The position numbers and the translations under genes were made by a program. 64,000 nt of DNA from CAVURS01 sp963795385 (lineage in GTDB: Bacteria > Actinomycetota > Actinomycetes > Actinomycetales > CAVURS01), in the NCBI GenBank assembly GCA_963795385.1, contig CAWCHK010000003.1, positions 310,001 through 374,000 on the forward strand. Reading direction: 5' to 3'. Positions 51,921 through 60,921 of the stretch are shown in pieces (position 1 is the first letter of the stretch; the number at the start of each line of letters is the position of its first letter). The notes below the pieces were generated by a model that was given only the letters and a program-made list of their open reading frames with translations, was not told the origin of the DNA and did no database searches.

Positions 51921-53408
51921 TCAGGCGTGGACGGCGTGGCTCGGGACGATGTCCAGCGCCTGCGCGTGTGCGGCCTCGCGGCTGGCCTTGGCCTGGCGGG
52001 CGTTGACGGCGTGGGTCGCGTCCGCGTCGCTCTGCTCGCGCCACCAGTCCTGGCCCTCGGCGCCCAGTGTGTAGATCGGGTCGTAGTAGACGTACTCGCG
52101 GGACAGCGCCTCCTCGTCGGCGCTCTCGATCGACGTGCGGTAGTTCTTGGTCCAGTAGGAGATGCCGTGCTCGGTGTCATAGGTGTGGACCTGGTGGACC
52201 CAGCGCTTGCCCACGAACGGCACGTCGCAGACGATCCGCGGCGTCGCGAAGCCCGGCAGGTAGCCCATCATCGAGTGCTGCAGATGCTGGGCCTCGGCCA
52301 GCGAGAGCCGCCAGTGCTCGGCGAACGGGATCATGTCGCACATGTAGAAGTAGTACGGCGTGATGCCGGCCTCGTCCTCGAGCGCGAAGCACAGGTCGAG
52401 CAGCTGCTCGGTCGTGTCGTTGACCCCGCGCATCAGGACGCCCTGGTTGCGGACGTCGCGGACACCGGCGTCGAGCATGGCCCGGGTCGCCTTGGCCACG
52501 GCCGGGGTGAGCGACTCGGCGTTGTTCACGTGGGTGTGGATCGCGACGTTGGCCCCGCGCTCACGGGCGACGTCGCAGACCCGGCCGACCCCTTCGACGA
52601 CGTCGTCGGCCAGCCAGTGCTGCGGCAGGCCCATCAGGGCCTTGGTCGCCAGCCGGATGTCGCGGATCGTGTCGATCTCCAGCAGCCGCATCAGGAACGA
52701 CTCGAGGTTCTTCCACGGCATGTTCGCGACGTCGCCACCGGAGACGACGACGTCGCGGACGCCGGGGTTCTCCTTGAGGTAGGCGATCATCCGGTCCAGC
52801 CGGTCCACCGGCTTGAGGTCGAACTTCAGCTTGGGGATGACCGGGGTCGAGTTGCCGACCAGGTCCATCCGGGTGCAGTGGCCGCAGTACTGCGGGCAGG
52901 TCGGCAACAGCTCGGCCAGGACCTTGGTTGGGTACCGGTGCGTGAGCCCCTCGACCATCCACATGTCGTGCTCGTGCAGCGAGTCGCGGCTGGCGAAGGG
53001 GTGGCTCGGCCAGTCGGTACGCCGGTCGGAGAAGACCGGCAGCATGTACTGCCGGACCGGGTCGCGGTAGAACGCCTCGGTGAACTGCGCGCCGGCCGCC
53101 GGGCGGCTGCCGTCGTCCCACACGCCGGTCGAGGGCACCATCGTGTTGAGCATCTGCGGGGGCAGGAGCATCGACATGGTGGCCCGCTCGGCCTGGTCCC
53201 GCTCGAGGTCCTGGTAGAACCGGTCCTCGAGCAGGTCGCCCATCACCTCGCGCAGCTGCTTGACGTTCTTGACGCAGTGGACGCGCTGCCACTGGGCGCT
53301 GGCCCAGTCGTCGGCGGTGACGTCCCGCCATCCCGGGACGCGGGTCCAGTCGGGCTCGACCAGCTCGCGACGACGGTAGGCATAGGGCTGCTCGATCTTC
53401 GGGCTCAT
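51921..53408 (-). CDS. kamA: KamA-type radical SAM aminomutase (lysine 2,3-aminomutase)
   Basis: Converts L-lysine to L-beta-lysine using SAM, a 4Fe-4S cluster and PLP. It has 495 residues. The cluster motif CPQYCGHC gives Cys171, Cys175 and Cys178. GGDVANMPWKNLESFL and HTHVNNAESLTPAV are family segments. A PLP Lys is likely in CDVPFVGKRWVHQ, which differs from the clostridial PGGGGK version. It is about 80 residues longer than the Clostridium enzyme, with an extended N-terminus. A related substrate such as glutamate cannot be excluded, but the gene cluster argues for lysine. It is leaderless from TATCGT. Confidence 0.88.
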   Translation of the reverse strand: MSPKIEQPYAYRRRELVEPDWTRVPGWRDVTADDWASAQWQRVHCVKNVKQLREVMGDLLEDRFYQDLERDQAERATMSMLLPPQMLNTMVPSTGVWDDGSRPAAGAQFTEAFYRDPVRQYMLPVFSDRRTDWPSHPFASRDSLHEHDMWMVEGLTHRYPTKVLAELLPTCPQYCGHCTRMDLVGNSTPVIPKLKFDLKPVDRLDRMIAYLKENPGVRDVVVSGGDVANMPWKNLESFLMRLLEIDTIRDIRLATKALMGLPQHWLADDVVEGVGRVCDVARERGANVAIHTHVNNAESLTPAVAKATRAMLDAGVRDVRNQGVLMRGVNDTTEQLLDLCFALEDEAGITPYYFYMCDMIPFAEHWRLSLAEAQHLQHSMMGYLPGFATPRIVCDVPFVGKRWVHQVHTYDTEHGISYWTKNYRTSIESADEEALSREYVYYDPIYTLGAEGQDWWREQSDADATHAVNARQAKASREAAHAQALDIVPSHAVHA

Positions 53409-53415
53409 GCCTGGC

Positions 53416-53421
53416 ACGATA
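53416..53421 (-). promoter_or_regulatory. -10 box (TATCGT) for kamA, leaderless
   Basis: Minus-strand TATCGT, 7 bases, then ATG 53408. Confidence 0.55.
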
Positions 53422-53423
53422 GA

Positions 53424-53497
53424 GGAAGTCCTGTGGTGAATCGAGTTCATGTCCGTAAGTTTTCCCGTACGACGAATCCTTGAAGGGAAGTCCTGTG
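53424..53497. repeat. 12-bp direct repeat in kamA-kdd control region
   Basis: GGAAGTCCTGTG occurs at 53424-53435 and again at 53486-53497. The second copy forms the ribosome binding site and start codon of kdd. A TAAGTT box at 53456-53461 between them could be the kdd -10 element. Confidence 0.6.
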
Positions 53498-54580
53498 ACG
53501 GAAGCCGCCTCCTCGCCGATCGGGCTGCACCGGGTGCTGGAGCCGGCCGGGGTGCTGCCGCAGGCGGCTGAGCGCCTGGACGCGACCTCCCCGATCCGGC
53601 CCGACGAGGTGCGTATCGCGGTCGAGGTGCTGAACCTGGACGCCGCGTCCTACCGCCAGCTCGCGGGGGCGCACAGCGGCCCGGACGGAGGGGTGGACGG
53701 CGACGCCGTGCGGGCCGAGGTCCTGGAGATCATCGGCCGCCGGGGCAAGATGCAGAACCCCGTCACCGGCTCGGGCGGGATGCTCGTCGGCACCGTCGCC
53801 GAGGTCGGGCCGCAGTCGCCGCTCGGCCTGGCGGTGGGGGACCGGGTCGCCACCCTGGTGTCGCTGTCCCTGACGCCGCTGCGGATCACCGACGACCTGG
53901 CGGGCTGGGACGGTCACAGCGAGCAGGTGCCCGCGGCCGGCGACGCCATCCTGTTCGGTCGCTCGATCGCCGCGGTCGTCCCGGACGACCTCGACCCGCG
54001 CCTGTCGCTGATGGTGATGGACGTGTGCGGCGCCCCGGCCCTGGTCGCCCGGGTGGTCCGGCGCTACGTCGCCGACCGCCCCGGGGAGGCACCGACGGTC
54101 GCGGTCATCGGCGGTGCCGGCAAGTCGGGGTCGCTGGCCCTGGCCGCGGCGCGCGACTCCGGTGCCGCACGGACGGTGGGCGTCGTGCCCGTCGAGCGCG
54201 AGCGCGCGAGCCTGGCGGCCTCCGGGCTGGCCGACGCGGTGGTCCTGGCCGACGCGCGGGACCCGGTCGCGCTGGCCGGGGCGGTCGGGGCGGCGCTCGG
54301 CGCGGCCGCCGACATCGTGGTGGTGTGTGTCGACGTGCCGGGCTGCGAGCACGGCGCGATCCTGGCCACCGCCGAGGGCGGCACCGTCATCTTCTTCTCG
54401 ATGGCCACGTCGTTCAGCGCGGCCGCGCTCGGTGCCGAGGGGCTGGCCGCCGACGTCACCATGCTGGTCGGCAACGGGTACGTCCCGGGCCACGCGGCGT
54501 ACGCGCTGGACCTGCTCCGGCGGGTGCCCGCCGTGCGGCAGCTCTTCCAGGAACGTCTGGACGCCGAGGAGACTCGCTGA
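53495..54580 (+). CDS. kdd: L-erythro-3,5-diaminohexanoate dehydrogenase
   Basis: NAD(P)-dependent oxidative deamination of 3,5-diaminohexanoate to 5-amino-3-oxohexanoate in lysine degradation. It has 361 residues. The nucleotide fold is VAVIGGAGKSGSLALAAARDSGA near residue 200, preceded by a substrate domain with NPVTGSGGMLVGTVAEVGP. The assignment rests on this family signature and on the kamA/kamD/kamE neighbours. GTG 53495 has AAGGGAAG just upstream. A TTG-initiated extension to 53480 is unlikely. Confidence 0.88.
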   Translation: MTEAASSPIGLHRVLEPAGVLPQAAERLDATSPIRPDEVRIAVEVLNLDAASYRQLAGAHSGPDGGVDGDAVRAEVLEIIGRRGKMQNPVTGSGGMLVGTVAEVGPQSPLGLAVGDRVATLVSLSLTPLRITDDLAGWDGHSEQVPAAGDAILFGRSIAAVVPDDLDPRLSLMVMDVCGAPALVARVVRRYVADRPGEAPTVAVIGGAGKSGSLALAAARDSGAARTVGVVPVERERASLAASGLADAVVLADARDPVALAGAVGAALGAAADIVVVCVDVPGCEHGAILATAEGGTVIFFSMATSFSAAALGAEGLAADVTMLVGNGYVPGHAAYALDLLRRVPAVRQLFQERLDAEETR

Positions 54581-54582
54581 CG

Positions 54583-56124
54583 ATGACCCGGACCCTCCTG
54601 CACAACGGCCACATCCTCCCGGTCCCCGGAGGAGCGCCGTCGGTGAGCGCCATCCTGATCGAGGACGCCCGCGTGGCCTGGAGCGGCGACGACCCGGGGA
54701 TCACCGGTGCCGACGAGGTCATCGACCTGGACGGTGCCCTGGTCACCCCGGCCTTCGTCGACGCCCACACGCACACGACCGAGACCGGCCTGGCGCTGCG
54801 CGGCGTGGACCTGACCAGCGCCACCTCGCTGGCCCAAGCGCTGGAGCGGCTCGCGGCCGCGGCCAAGGCGGCCGCCGGACGACCCGTGCTGGGCCACGGC
54901 TGGGACGAGCGCCGCTGGCCGGAGGGCCGCCCGCCGACCCGCGCCGAGCTCGACCGCGCGAGCTACGGCGGCGTCGTCTACCTGTCCAGGGTCGATGTCC
55001 ACTCCGCGGTGGTCTCGTCGGCCCTGGCGGCCGCGGCCAGGCTGCGCGAGCTGCCCGGGTGGTCCGAGGACGGCCGGGTCGAGCGCGACGCCCATCACGC
55101 GGCCCGAGCGGCGACCAGGGACAGCATCACTCCCGGGCTGCGCCGTGAGCTCCAGGTCGAGGCCCTCGCGGCCGCGGCGGCCACCGGGATCGGCATGGTC
55201 CACGAGATGTCGGCGCCGCACATCGCCGCCGAGGAGGACCTGCACGAGCTCCTCGTCCTCAACGCCGACCGCCCCGACCTGCCGCTCGTCGCGCCGTACC
55301 GTGGGCAGCTCGTCGCCACGACCGAGGAGGCGCAGGCGATCGCCGACCGGTTCGTCGTGCCGGGGCGGATGCCCCTGCTCGGGCTGGCCGGTGACCTCTG
55401 CGCGGACGGCTCGCTCGGCTCGCACACAGCCGCGCTGCGGGCCCCCTACGCCGACGACGACAGCACCTCCGGCCACGGCTACCTCAGCTCCGAGCAGGTG
55501 GCCGCGCACGTCGTCGCGTGCACCCGGGCCGGCCTGCAGGCGGGCTTCCACGTCATCGGCGACGCCGCCCTCGACACCGTGCTCCAGGGCTTCGAGTCGG
55601 CCGTCGACGACCTGGGGCTGGAGGCGATCCGCAGCGGTCATCACCGCCTCGAGCACGTCGAGATGGTCGACGCCGACGCGATCGCCGACCTGGTCCGGTT
55701 CGGCCTGTGGGCGAGCGTGCAACCGGTCTTCGACGCCTGGTGGGGAGGCGACGCCGGGATGTACGCCGAGCGGCTGGGCCCGGAGCGCGCCGTCCGGCTG
55801 AACCCGCTCGGCGACCTGGACCGCGCCGACCTGCTGATGCTGCTCGGGTCGGACTCACCCGTCACGCCGTACGACCCCTGGGGTGCGGTGCGGGCCTGGG
55901 TCAACCACCACGACCCGAGCCAGCGGAGGAGCGCCACCGTGGGCCTGGCGTCGCACGGCGGCTCCCTGATGACCGGCGTCGTCGCGAACTACGCCGTCTG
56001 GGACGTCCCCGGCGGACTGGTGGACGGCGTGCCGGACCTCAGTCCCGGCACACCGTCGCCGGTGTGCCTGCGCACGGTCGTCCGCGGCAACCTGGCCTAC
56101 CAGCGCGAAGGAGCACTGGCATGA
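54583..56124 (+). CDS. Amidohydrolase-family protein (YtcJ-like)
   Basis: A 513-residue metal-dependent hydrolase of the amidohydrolase superfamily, amidohydro_3 type. The metal site HTHTTETG follows VTPAFVDAHTH, HVIGDAALDTVLQGFE and HHRLEHVEMVD supply further His ligands, and GSDSPVTPYDPW holds the catalytic Asp. It is translationally linked: 2 bases after kdd and overlapping kamD by 4 (ATGA). No amidohydrolase is known to me in the classical lysine pathway; it may act on an amidated or N-acylated lysine derivative. Confidence 0.88.
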   Translation: MTRTLLHNGHILPVPGGAPSVSAILIEDARVAWSGDDPGITGADEVIDLDGALVTPAFVDAHTHTTETGLALRGVDLTSATSLAQALERLAAAAKAAAGRPVLGHGWDERRWPEGRPPTRAELDRASYGGVVYLSRVDVHSAVVSSALAAAARLRELPGWSEDGRVERDAHHAARAATRDSITPGLRRELQVEALAAAAATGIGMVHEMSAPHIAAEEDLHELLVLNADRPDLPLVAPYRGQLVATTEEAQAIADRFVVPGRMPLLGLAGDLCADGSLGSHTAALRAPYADDDSTSGHGYLSSEQVAAHVVACTRAGLQAGFHVIGDAALDTVLQGFESAVDDLGLEAIRSGHHRLEHVEMVDADAIADLVRFGLWASVQPVFDAWWGGDAGMYAERLGPERAVRLNPLGDLDRADLLMLLGSDSPVTPYDPWGAVRAWVNHHDPSQRRSATVGLASHGGSLMTGVVANYAVWDVPGGLVDGVPDLSPGTPSPVCLRTVVRGNLAYQREGALA

Positions 56125-57710
56125 GCACGACCACGAGGCCCCGGGCCCCGAAGACCCTCGAGCTCGACCCGACGGTGGTGCGCACCGCCCGGCGGCTCGC
56201 GCGCAAGGCCGGCGCGCCGGTGGTCAAGCTGGCCAAGACGCACACGACGGTCTCGGTCGAGCGGGCCCTGCTCCGGCTGGCCGGCCTGGCCGGCGCCGAC
56301 CACGAGCGGGTGCCGTGGGTCAACCACCTGGTCGACTCGGTGCGCGCCCAGGTCGGCATCGAGCACGGCGTCGCGCTCCCGGTCTGGGACGCCCTGCGCC
56401 GCGGCGAGGCCGAGGACCTGCTGGTGCTGGCCCAGAAGGCCGCGTCGGGCTCGGTGCGCTTCCGGCTCCCCGAGGGCCGCGAGGCGACCCGGGCCGCGAC
56501 GTCGGCCCGGTCGTCGGCGGCGGCGGGGGTCCGGCGGATCGACCAGCGCCGCGCGGAGCGCACCCGCATGGTCAAGCGGCTCGGCGACCCGAAGCAGCGG
56601 CCCTGGATCTACCTGATCGTCGCGACCGGCGACATCTACGAGGACATCCCCCAGGCGCAGGCCGCGGCCCGCGAGGGCGCCGACATCATCGCGGTGATCC
56701 GCTCGACCGGGCAGAGCCTGCTCGACTACGTCCCCGAGGGCGCGACCCGCGAGGGCTACGCCGGCACCTACGCGACGCAGGAGAACTTCCGGCTGATGCG
56801 GGCGGCCCTGGACGACGTGAGCAAGGAGCTCGGTCGCTACGTGCGCCTCACGAACTACGCGTCGGGGCTCTGCATGCCCGAGATCGCGACACTGGCCGGC
56901 CTCGAACGGCTGGACATGATGTTGAACGACTCGATGTACGGCATCCTCTTCCGCGACATCAATCCGATCAGAACCTTTGTGGATCAACGGTTCTCGCGGC
57001 AGGTGCATGCGCGGGCCGGCATCATCATCAACACCGGCGAGGACAACTACCTCACGACGGCCGACGCGGTGGAGGCGGCGCACACCGTCACCGTGAGCCA
57101 GTTGATGAACGAGTACTTCGCCAAGGAGGCCGGACTCGAGGACTGGCAGCTCGGCCTCGGGCACGCGTTCGAGATCAACCCCGAGCTGCCGGACAGCTTC
57201 CGGCTCGAGCTGGCCCACGCGCTGCTGGCCCGGACGCTCTTCCCCGAGGCGCCGCTGAAGTGGATGCCGCCGACCAAGCACATGACCGGCGACGTCTTCC
57301 GCGGCTACCTGCTGGACGGCTTCTTCAACCTGGTCGGTGCCATGACCGGCCAAGGCATCCTGCTGGTGGGGATGATGACCGAGGCCGTCGTGACGCCGTT
57401 CCTGTCCGACCGCGACCTGGCCATCCAGAACGTCCGCTACGTCCTGGAGGCGGCCGGTGGGCTCACCGAGGACTTCCACCCGCCACGCGACGGGTTCATC
57501 CAGACCCGGGCCCGGCAGGTCCTGTCGGAGGCCGTGGACCTGCTGGACCGCATCGTCGACGACACGATGCTGGAGGCGATCGGGGACGGGACGTTCGGGC
57601 TGATGAAGCGCCCGGCGGACAAGGGCAAGGGCCTGGACGGCGTGGCCCGGCGCGCCGACGGCTACGTCAACCCGGCGATCGACCTGCTCGAGGAGGGAAG
57701 CGCCCGATGA
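56121..57710 (+). CDS. kamD: Beta-lysine/D-lysine 5,6-aminomutase alpha subunit
   Basis: Large catalytic TIM-barrel subunit of the adenosylcobalamin- and PLP-dependent 5,6-aminomutase, 529 residues. Family blocks: RPWIYLIVATGDIYEDIPQAQAAAREGADIIAVIRSTGQSLLDYVPEG, GLERLDMMLNDSMYGILFRDINPIRTFVDQRFSRQVHA and PPTKHMTGDVFRGYLLDGFFNLVGAMTGQGILLVGMMTEAV. Together with KamE it turns beta-lysine into 3,5-diaminohexanoate. It overlaps both neighbours by 4 bases. Confidence 0.94.
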   Translation: MSTTTRPRAPKTLELDPTVVRTARRLARKAGAPVVKLAKTHTTVSVERALLRLAGLAGADHERVPWVNHLVDSVRAQVGIEHGVALPVWDALRRGEAEDLLVLAQKAASGSVRFRLPEGREATRAATSARSSAAAGVRRIDQRRAERTRMVKRLGDPKQRPWIYLIVATGDIYEDIPQAQAAAREGADIIAVIRSTGQSLLDYVPEGATREGYAGTYATQENFRLMRAALDDVSKELGRYVRLTNYASGLCMPEIATLAGLERLDMMLNDSMYGILFRDINPIRTFVDQRFSRQVHARAGIIINTGEDNYLTTADAVEAAHTVTVSQLMNEYFAKEAGLEDWQLGLGHAFEINPELPDSFRLELAHALLARTLFPEAPLKWMPPTKHMTGDVFRGYLLDGFFNLVGAMTGQGILLVGMMTEAVVTPFLSDRDLAIQNVRYVLEAAGGLTEDFHPPRDGFIQTRARQVLSEAVDLLDRIVDDTMLEAIGDGTFGLMKRPADKGKGLDGVARRADGYVNPAIDLLEEGSAR

Positions 57711-58529
57711 GCCCGCGGCCGAAGAGGGACAAGGACAAGGGCACCGCGAGCGTCGGGGAGCTGCCCCAGATCGTCCGCCCGTACGGCGACACGACCGGTG
57801 ACGGCATGGTGCAGGTGTCCTTCACCCTGCCCCTGCCGCACGACAAGCGGGCCGAGGGCGCCGCGCTGCAGCTGGCCCGGAAGATGGGCCTGGACCCCGC
57901 CCTGCTGGTGCACGCCAAGGCGATGGGGCCGGACTTCACCTTCTTCGTCGTCTACGGGTCCGCCAACCATCTCGTCGACGTCTCGGCGGTCGAGGTGATC
58001 GAGCGCGAGTACCCGATGCTCTCCGCCAAGGAGGTCAACGCCGCCATCAAGGCCCGGCTGCGCCGCAAGCTGGTCGTGGTCGGCGCGTGCATCGGCACCG
58101 ACGCCCACACCGTGGGAATCGACGCGATCCTGAACATCAAGGGCTTCGCGGGGGAGAAGGGCCTGGAGTACTACCGGGAGATCAAGGTCGTGAACCTCGG
58201 CGCCCAGGTCCTGGTGCCCGAGCTGGTCGAGCAGGCCCGGGCCGAGCGGGCCGACGCCGTCCTGGTCTCCCAGGTCGTCACCCAGCGGGACGCGCACCTG
58301 CACAACACCTCGGCAGATGTCGGCAGCGTTCCGCGAGGCCTACCCGGCCGGCCAGCGGCCCCTGCTCGTCGTCGGCGGCCCGCGCTTCGACGAGGGCGCG
58401 ACGCAGGCGCTCGGGGTCGACCGCATCTTCGGCAAGGGCACGACGCCGGGAGAGGTCGCGTCGTACCTGGTCCATGCCCTGCTGCCACCGACGACCTCCG
58501 GCGCCGGCCGGGAGAGGAAGAGCGCATGA
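57707..58529 (+). CDS. kamE: Lysine 5,6-aminomutase beta subunit, frameshifted
   Basis: Cobalamin-binding small subunit, about 274 residues when joined. The DxHxxG motif is in GTDAHTVGIDAILNIKGFAG and supplies the cobalt-ligating His. The frame breaks at 58313-58314: upstream it reads AHLHNTS, and MSAAFREAYPAGQRPLLVVGGPRFDEG continues one frame over to the stop at 58529. Restoring GC (GGCGCAG) yields HLHNTSAQMSAAFREAYP. So the gene is probably intact in the cell. It overlaps kal by 4 bases. Confidence 0.9.
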
Positions 58530-58945
58530 GCCAGGCGGAGGCACCCGACGAGCGGCTGGGCCTGCGGGTCGTGCACCGGCGCTACGTGCCGTACAGCCAT
58601 GCGCACTACGCCGGCAACCTGGTGGACGGTGCCTATTCGCTGGCCTGCTTCGGCGACGTGGCGACCGAGGTCTGCATCCGGACCGACGGCGACGAGGGGC
58701 TCTTCGCGTCGTACTCGGACGTGCAGTTCAAGGCTCCGGTCCGGGCCGGCGACGTGATCGAGATCGAGGCCGAGGTGGTCCGGGTCGGGACCCGTAGCCG
58801 GACCCTCGACCTCCAGGTGAGGGTGATCGCTCGGGGGCGCCCGGACCGCTCCGCGTCGGCGGCCGAGGTCCTCGACCCGGCCATCGTGGCGACCACCGCG
58901 ACGGGCACCGTCGTCGTCCCCGGCTCCCCGCGGCCCGGCAGCTGA
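58526..58945 (+). CDS. kal: 3-aminobutyryl-CoA ammonia-lyase
   Basis: A 139-residue hotdog-fold enzyme that removes ammonia from 3-aminobutyryl-CoA to give crotonyl-CoA, the last specific step of the pathway. Typical segments: RRYVPYSHAHYAGNLVDGAYSLACFGDVATEVCIRTDGDEGLFASYSDVQFKAPVRAGDVIEIEAEVVRVG. The N-terminal YVPYSHAHYAGNLVDGA with conserved Asp/Glu is shared with Kal proteins. An overlapping start (ATGA) makes it the last gene of the operon; a hairpin follows. Confidence 0.88.
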   Translation: MSQAEAPDERLGLRVVHRRYVPYSHAHYAGNLVDGAYSLACFGDVATEVCIRTDGDEGLFASYSDVQFKAPVRAGDVIEIEAEVVRVGTRSRTLDLQVRVIARGRPDRSASAAEVLDPAIVATTATGTVVVPGSPRPGS

Positions 58946-58953
58946 GATCCGTC

Positions 58954-58979
58954 CCGGCGTGTCGATGACGACACGCCGG
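58954..58979 (+). terminator. kal operon terminator hairpin
   Basis: CCGGCGTGTCG (58954-58964) pairs perfectly with 58969-58979 around the 4-base loop ATGA. It lies 8 bases after the kal stop and has no T run. Confidence 0.65.
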
Positions 58980-59356
58980 AACCGGGGAAATTCCTTGTGA
59001 CACAACGGTGTCCGGCGGATGGCGTTGACCTGCACAGACGTGGAACAGCCCAGGTCAGAGGACACTTGACACCCCCCGTGGCGACGACGGTAAGTTCCTG
59101 CGCTGTCGTCCATGACGGACTCCCGGGTTCGATCGGACGTGGTGGGGGGAGCACGAGGGACCAGGGGCGGTTTGCGCGCGCAGCCGCCGCGCCATCCAGG
59201 TCTCTTGGGATCCTCCAGCGACGTCCGGTGCAGGCCGGTGGTGGACGACGGATGGGCCCGCGCGCTCAGTAGACAACGCCGGTCGCCCTCGCACCCAGCG
59301 AGGACACCGGTGGCCCCAACGGCAGCGCGGGCCCGTCCGGGTCCAGCCGCGGCAGG
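58980..59356. other. Non-coding stretch before lnt
   Basis: About 380 bases without a supported gene. A TTGACA (59064) is followed after 19 bases by TAAGTT, a possible promoter that points to an 87-codon open frame at 59112-59375. That frame is Arg/Ala/Pro-rich, overlaps the lnt start and shows no recognisable domain, so it is not called as a gene. Confidence 0.35.
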
Positions 59357-59362
59357 TAGCCT
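59357..59362 (+). promoter_or_regulatory. -10 box (TAGCCT) for lnt, leaderless
   Basis: TAGCCT, 6 bases, then GTG 59369. It is used to place the lnt start despite the early frame break. Confidence 0.5.
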
Positions 59363-59368
59363 CGTGCA

Positions 59369-60921
59369 GTGCTGAAGCGCCTGCAGACCCCCGAGGGCTC
59401 CCCAGGGTTGGTCGGCACACCCTGTCTCGCTCCGGTACGCCGCACCGTTGAGCGTCCTCGGCGGGCTGTGTCTCTGGCTCGCGTTCCCGGACCACGACAT
59501 CTGGCCGCTGGCCCCTGTCGGGGTCGCGCTGCTCGCCGTCGCGACGCGCGGGCGCCGGGCCCGGGTCGGCGCCCTGCTCGGCCTGCTGGCCGGGCTCGGC
59601 TACTTCGTGCCGCTGCTGCACTGGAGCGGGGTCTACGTCGGCACCCTCCCGTGGATGGCCCTCGCCATCCTGCAGTCGCTGTACCTCGCGCTGCTGGGCC
59701 TGGCCCTGCCCGCGGCCTGGCGCACCCGCTTCGCGCCGCTGGCCATCGCCGGGCTCTGGGTCGCGCAGGAGGCACTGCGGGACCGCACGCCGTACGGCGG
59801 CTTCCCGTGGGCGCGGCTGGCCTTCTCGCAGGCAGACTCGCCCGCCCTGCACCTGGCCTCCCTCGGCGGAGCCCCCCTGGTGACCTTCGCCGTGGCCCTG
59901 GCCGGCGGGCTGCTCGCTGCGGCGGCGTCCCACCTGCGCCGGCCGACCGTCGGTGCGGCCGTCGCGGTCGGGGGAGTGGCGGTCATGGCCTGCGGGCTGC
60001 TCGTGCCACTGCCTACCGGCGGCCGCACGATCCAGGTCGCCGGCGTGCAGGGCGACGTGCCGACCGCCGGGCTGGACTTCGACGCCCAGCGCGCGGCGGT
60101 GCTCGATCTGCATGCGAAGGGCACCGCGCAGCTGGCGGCCCAGGTCGCGGCAGGGACCCGGCCGCAACCCGATGTGGTCATCTGGCCGGAGAACGCCTCC
60201 GACCTGGACCCTTACCAGCAGGAGGACGCGCGGGCGACGATCGAGACCGCCGTCGACGGCGGTCAAGGCGCCTACCCTGGTCGGCGCCGTCCTGGACAGC
60301 CCGCCGGGCAAGCTGAGCAACGTCAGCATCGTCTGGACCCCCGGCTCCGGCCCGGGCGCGCAGTACGTCAAGCGGCACCCGGTGCCGTTCGGGGAGTACA
60401 TCCCCGACCGCTCGTTCTTCCGCCGCTTCAGCAGCAAGATCGACCTCGTCCCGCGGGACTTCATCGCGGGTCACCGGGTCGGGATCCTGCCGCTCGGGCC
60501 GGCCAAGGTGGGCGTGGCGATCTGCTTCGAGGTGGCCTACGACTCCCTGTTGCGGCAGGCAGTCGACCGCGGCGCCGACCTGCTCGTGGTGCAGACCAAC
60601 AACGCGACGTTCGGCTACACCGACGAGGCCGCCCAGCAGCTCGCGATGTCCCGGCTGCGAGCGGTGGAGCACGGCCGCGCCGTCGCTCACATCTCGACGG
60701 TCGGCATCAGCGCGCTGATCGAACCGGACGGCCGGGTCCTGCAGCACACCCGGCTGTTCACGCCCGCCCTGCTCCAGGCTGCCCTGCCGCTGCGGACGCA
60801 GGTCACCGTCTCGGACCACCTGGGGGCGTGGCCGGAGCTCGTCCTGGCGCTGCTGGGCCTGCTCGGTGCCGCCGCCGGGGTGCGGATCGGGCGTCGGCGC
60901 CGGGATAACCTCTCCGAGTGA
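59369..60921 (+). CDS. lnt: Apolipoprotein N-acyltransferase, frameshifted
   Basis: Adds the third acyl chain to the N-terminal Cys of lipoproteins at the membrane. Multiple helices (YAAPLSVLGGLCLWLAFPDHDIWPLAPVGVALL onward) precede a nitrilase-like domain with VIWPENASD (catalytic Glu), a Lys near YVKRHPVPFGEYIPDR, and ICFEVAYDSLLR with the catalytic Cys. Two breaks occur: one between 59371 and 59430 and one at 60259-60260. Both are healed by adding GC (for example GACGGCGCGGTC). It overlaps ppm1 by GTGA. In M. tuberculosis lnt and ppm1 are fused; here they are separate. Confidence 0.88.

Noticed and set aside
59112..59375. 87-codon open frame before lnt
   Set aside because: Composition is Arg/Ala/Pro-rich, it overlaps the lnt start and shows no domain. 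It is typical of chance frames in this GC range.
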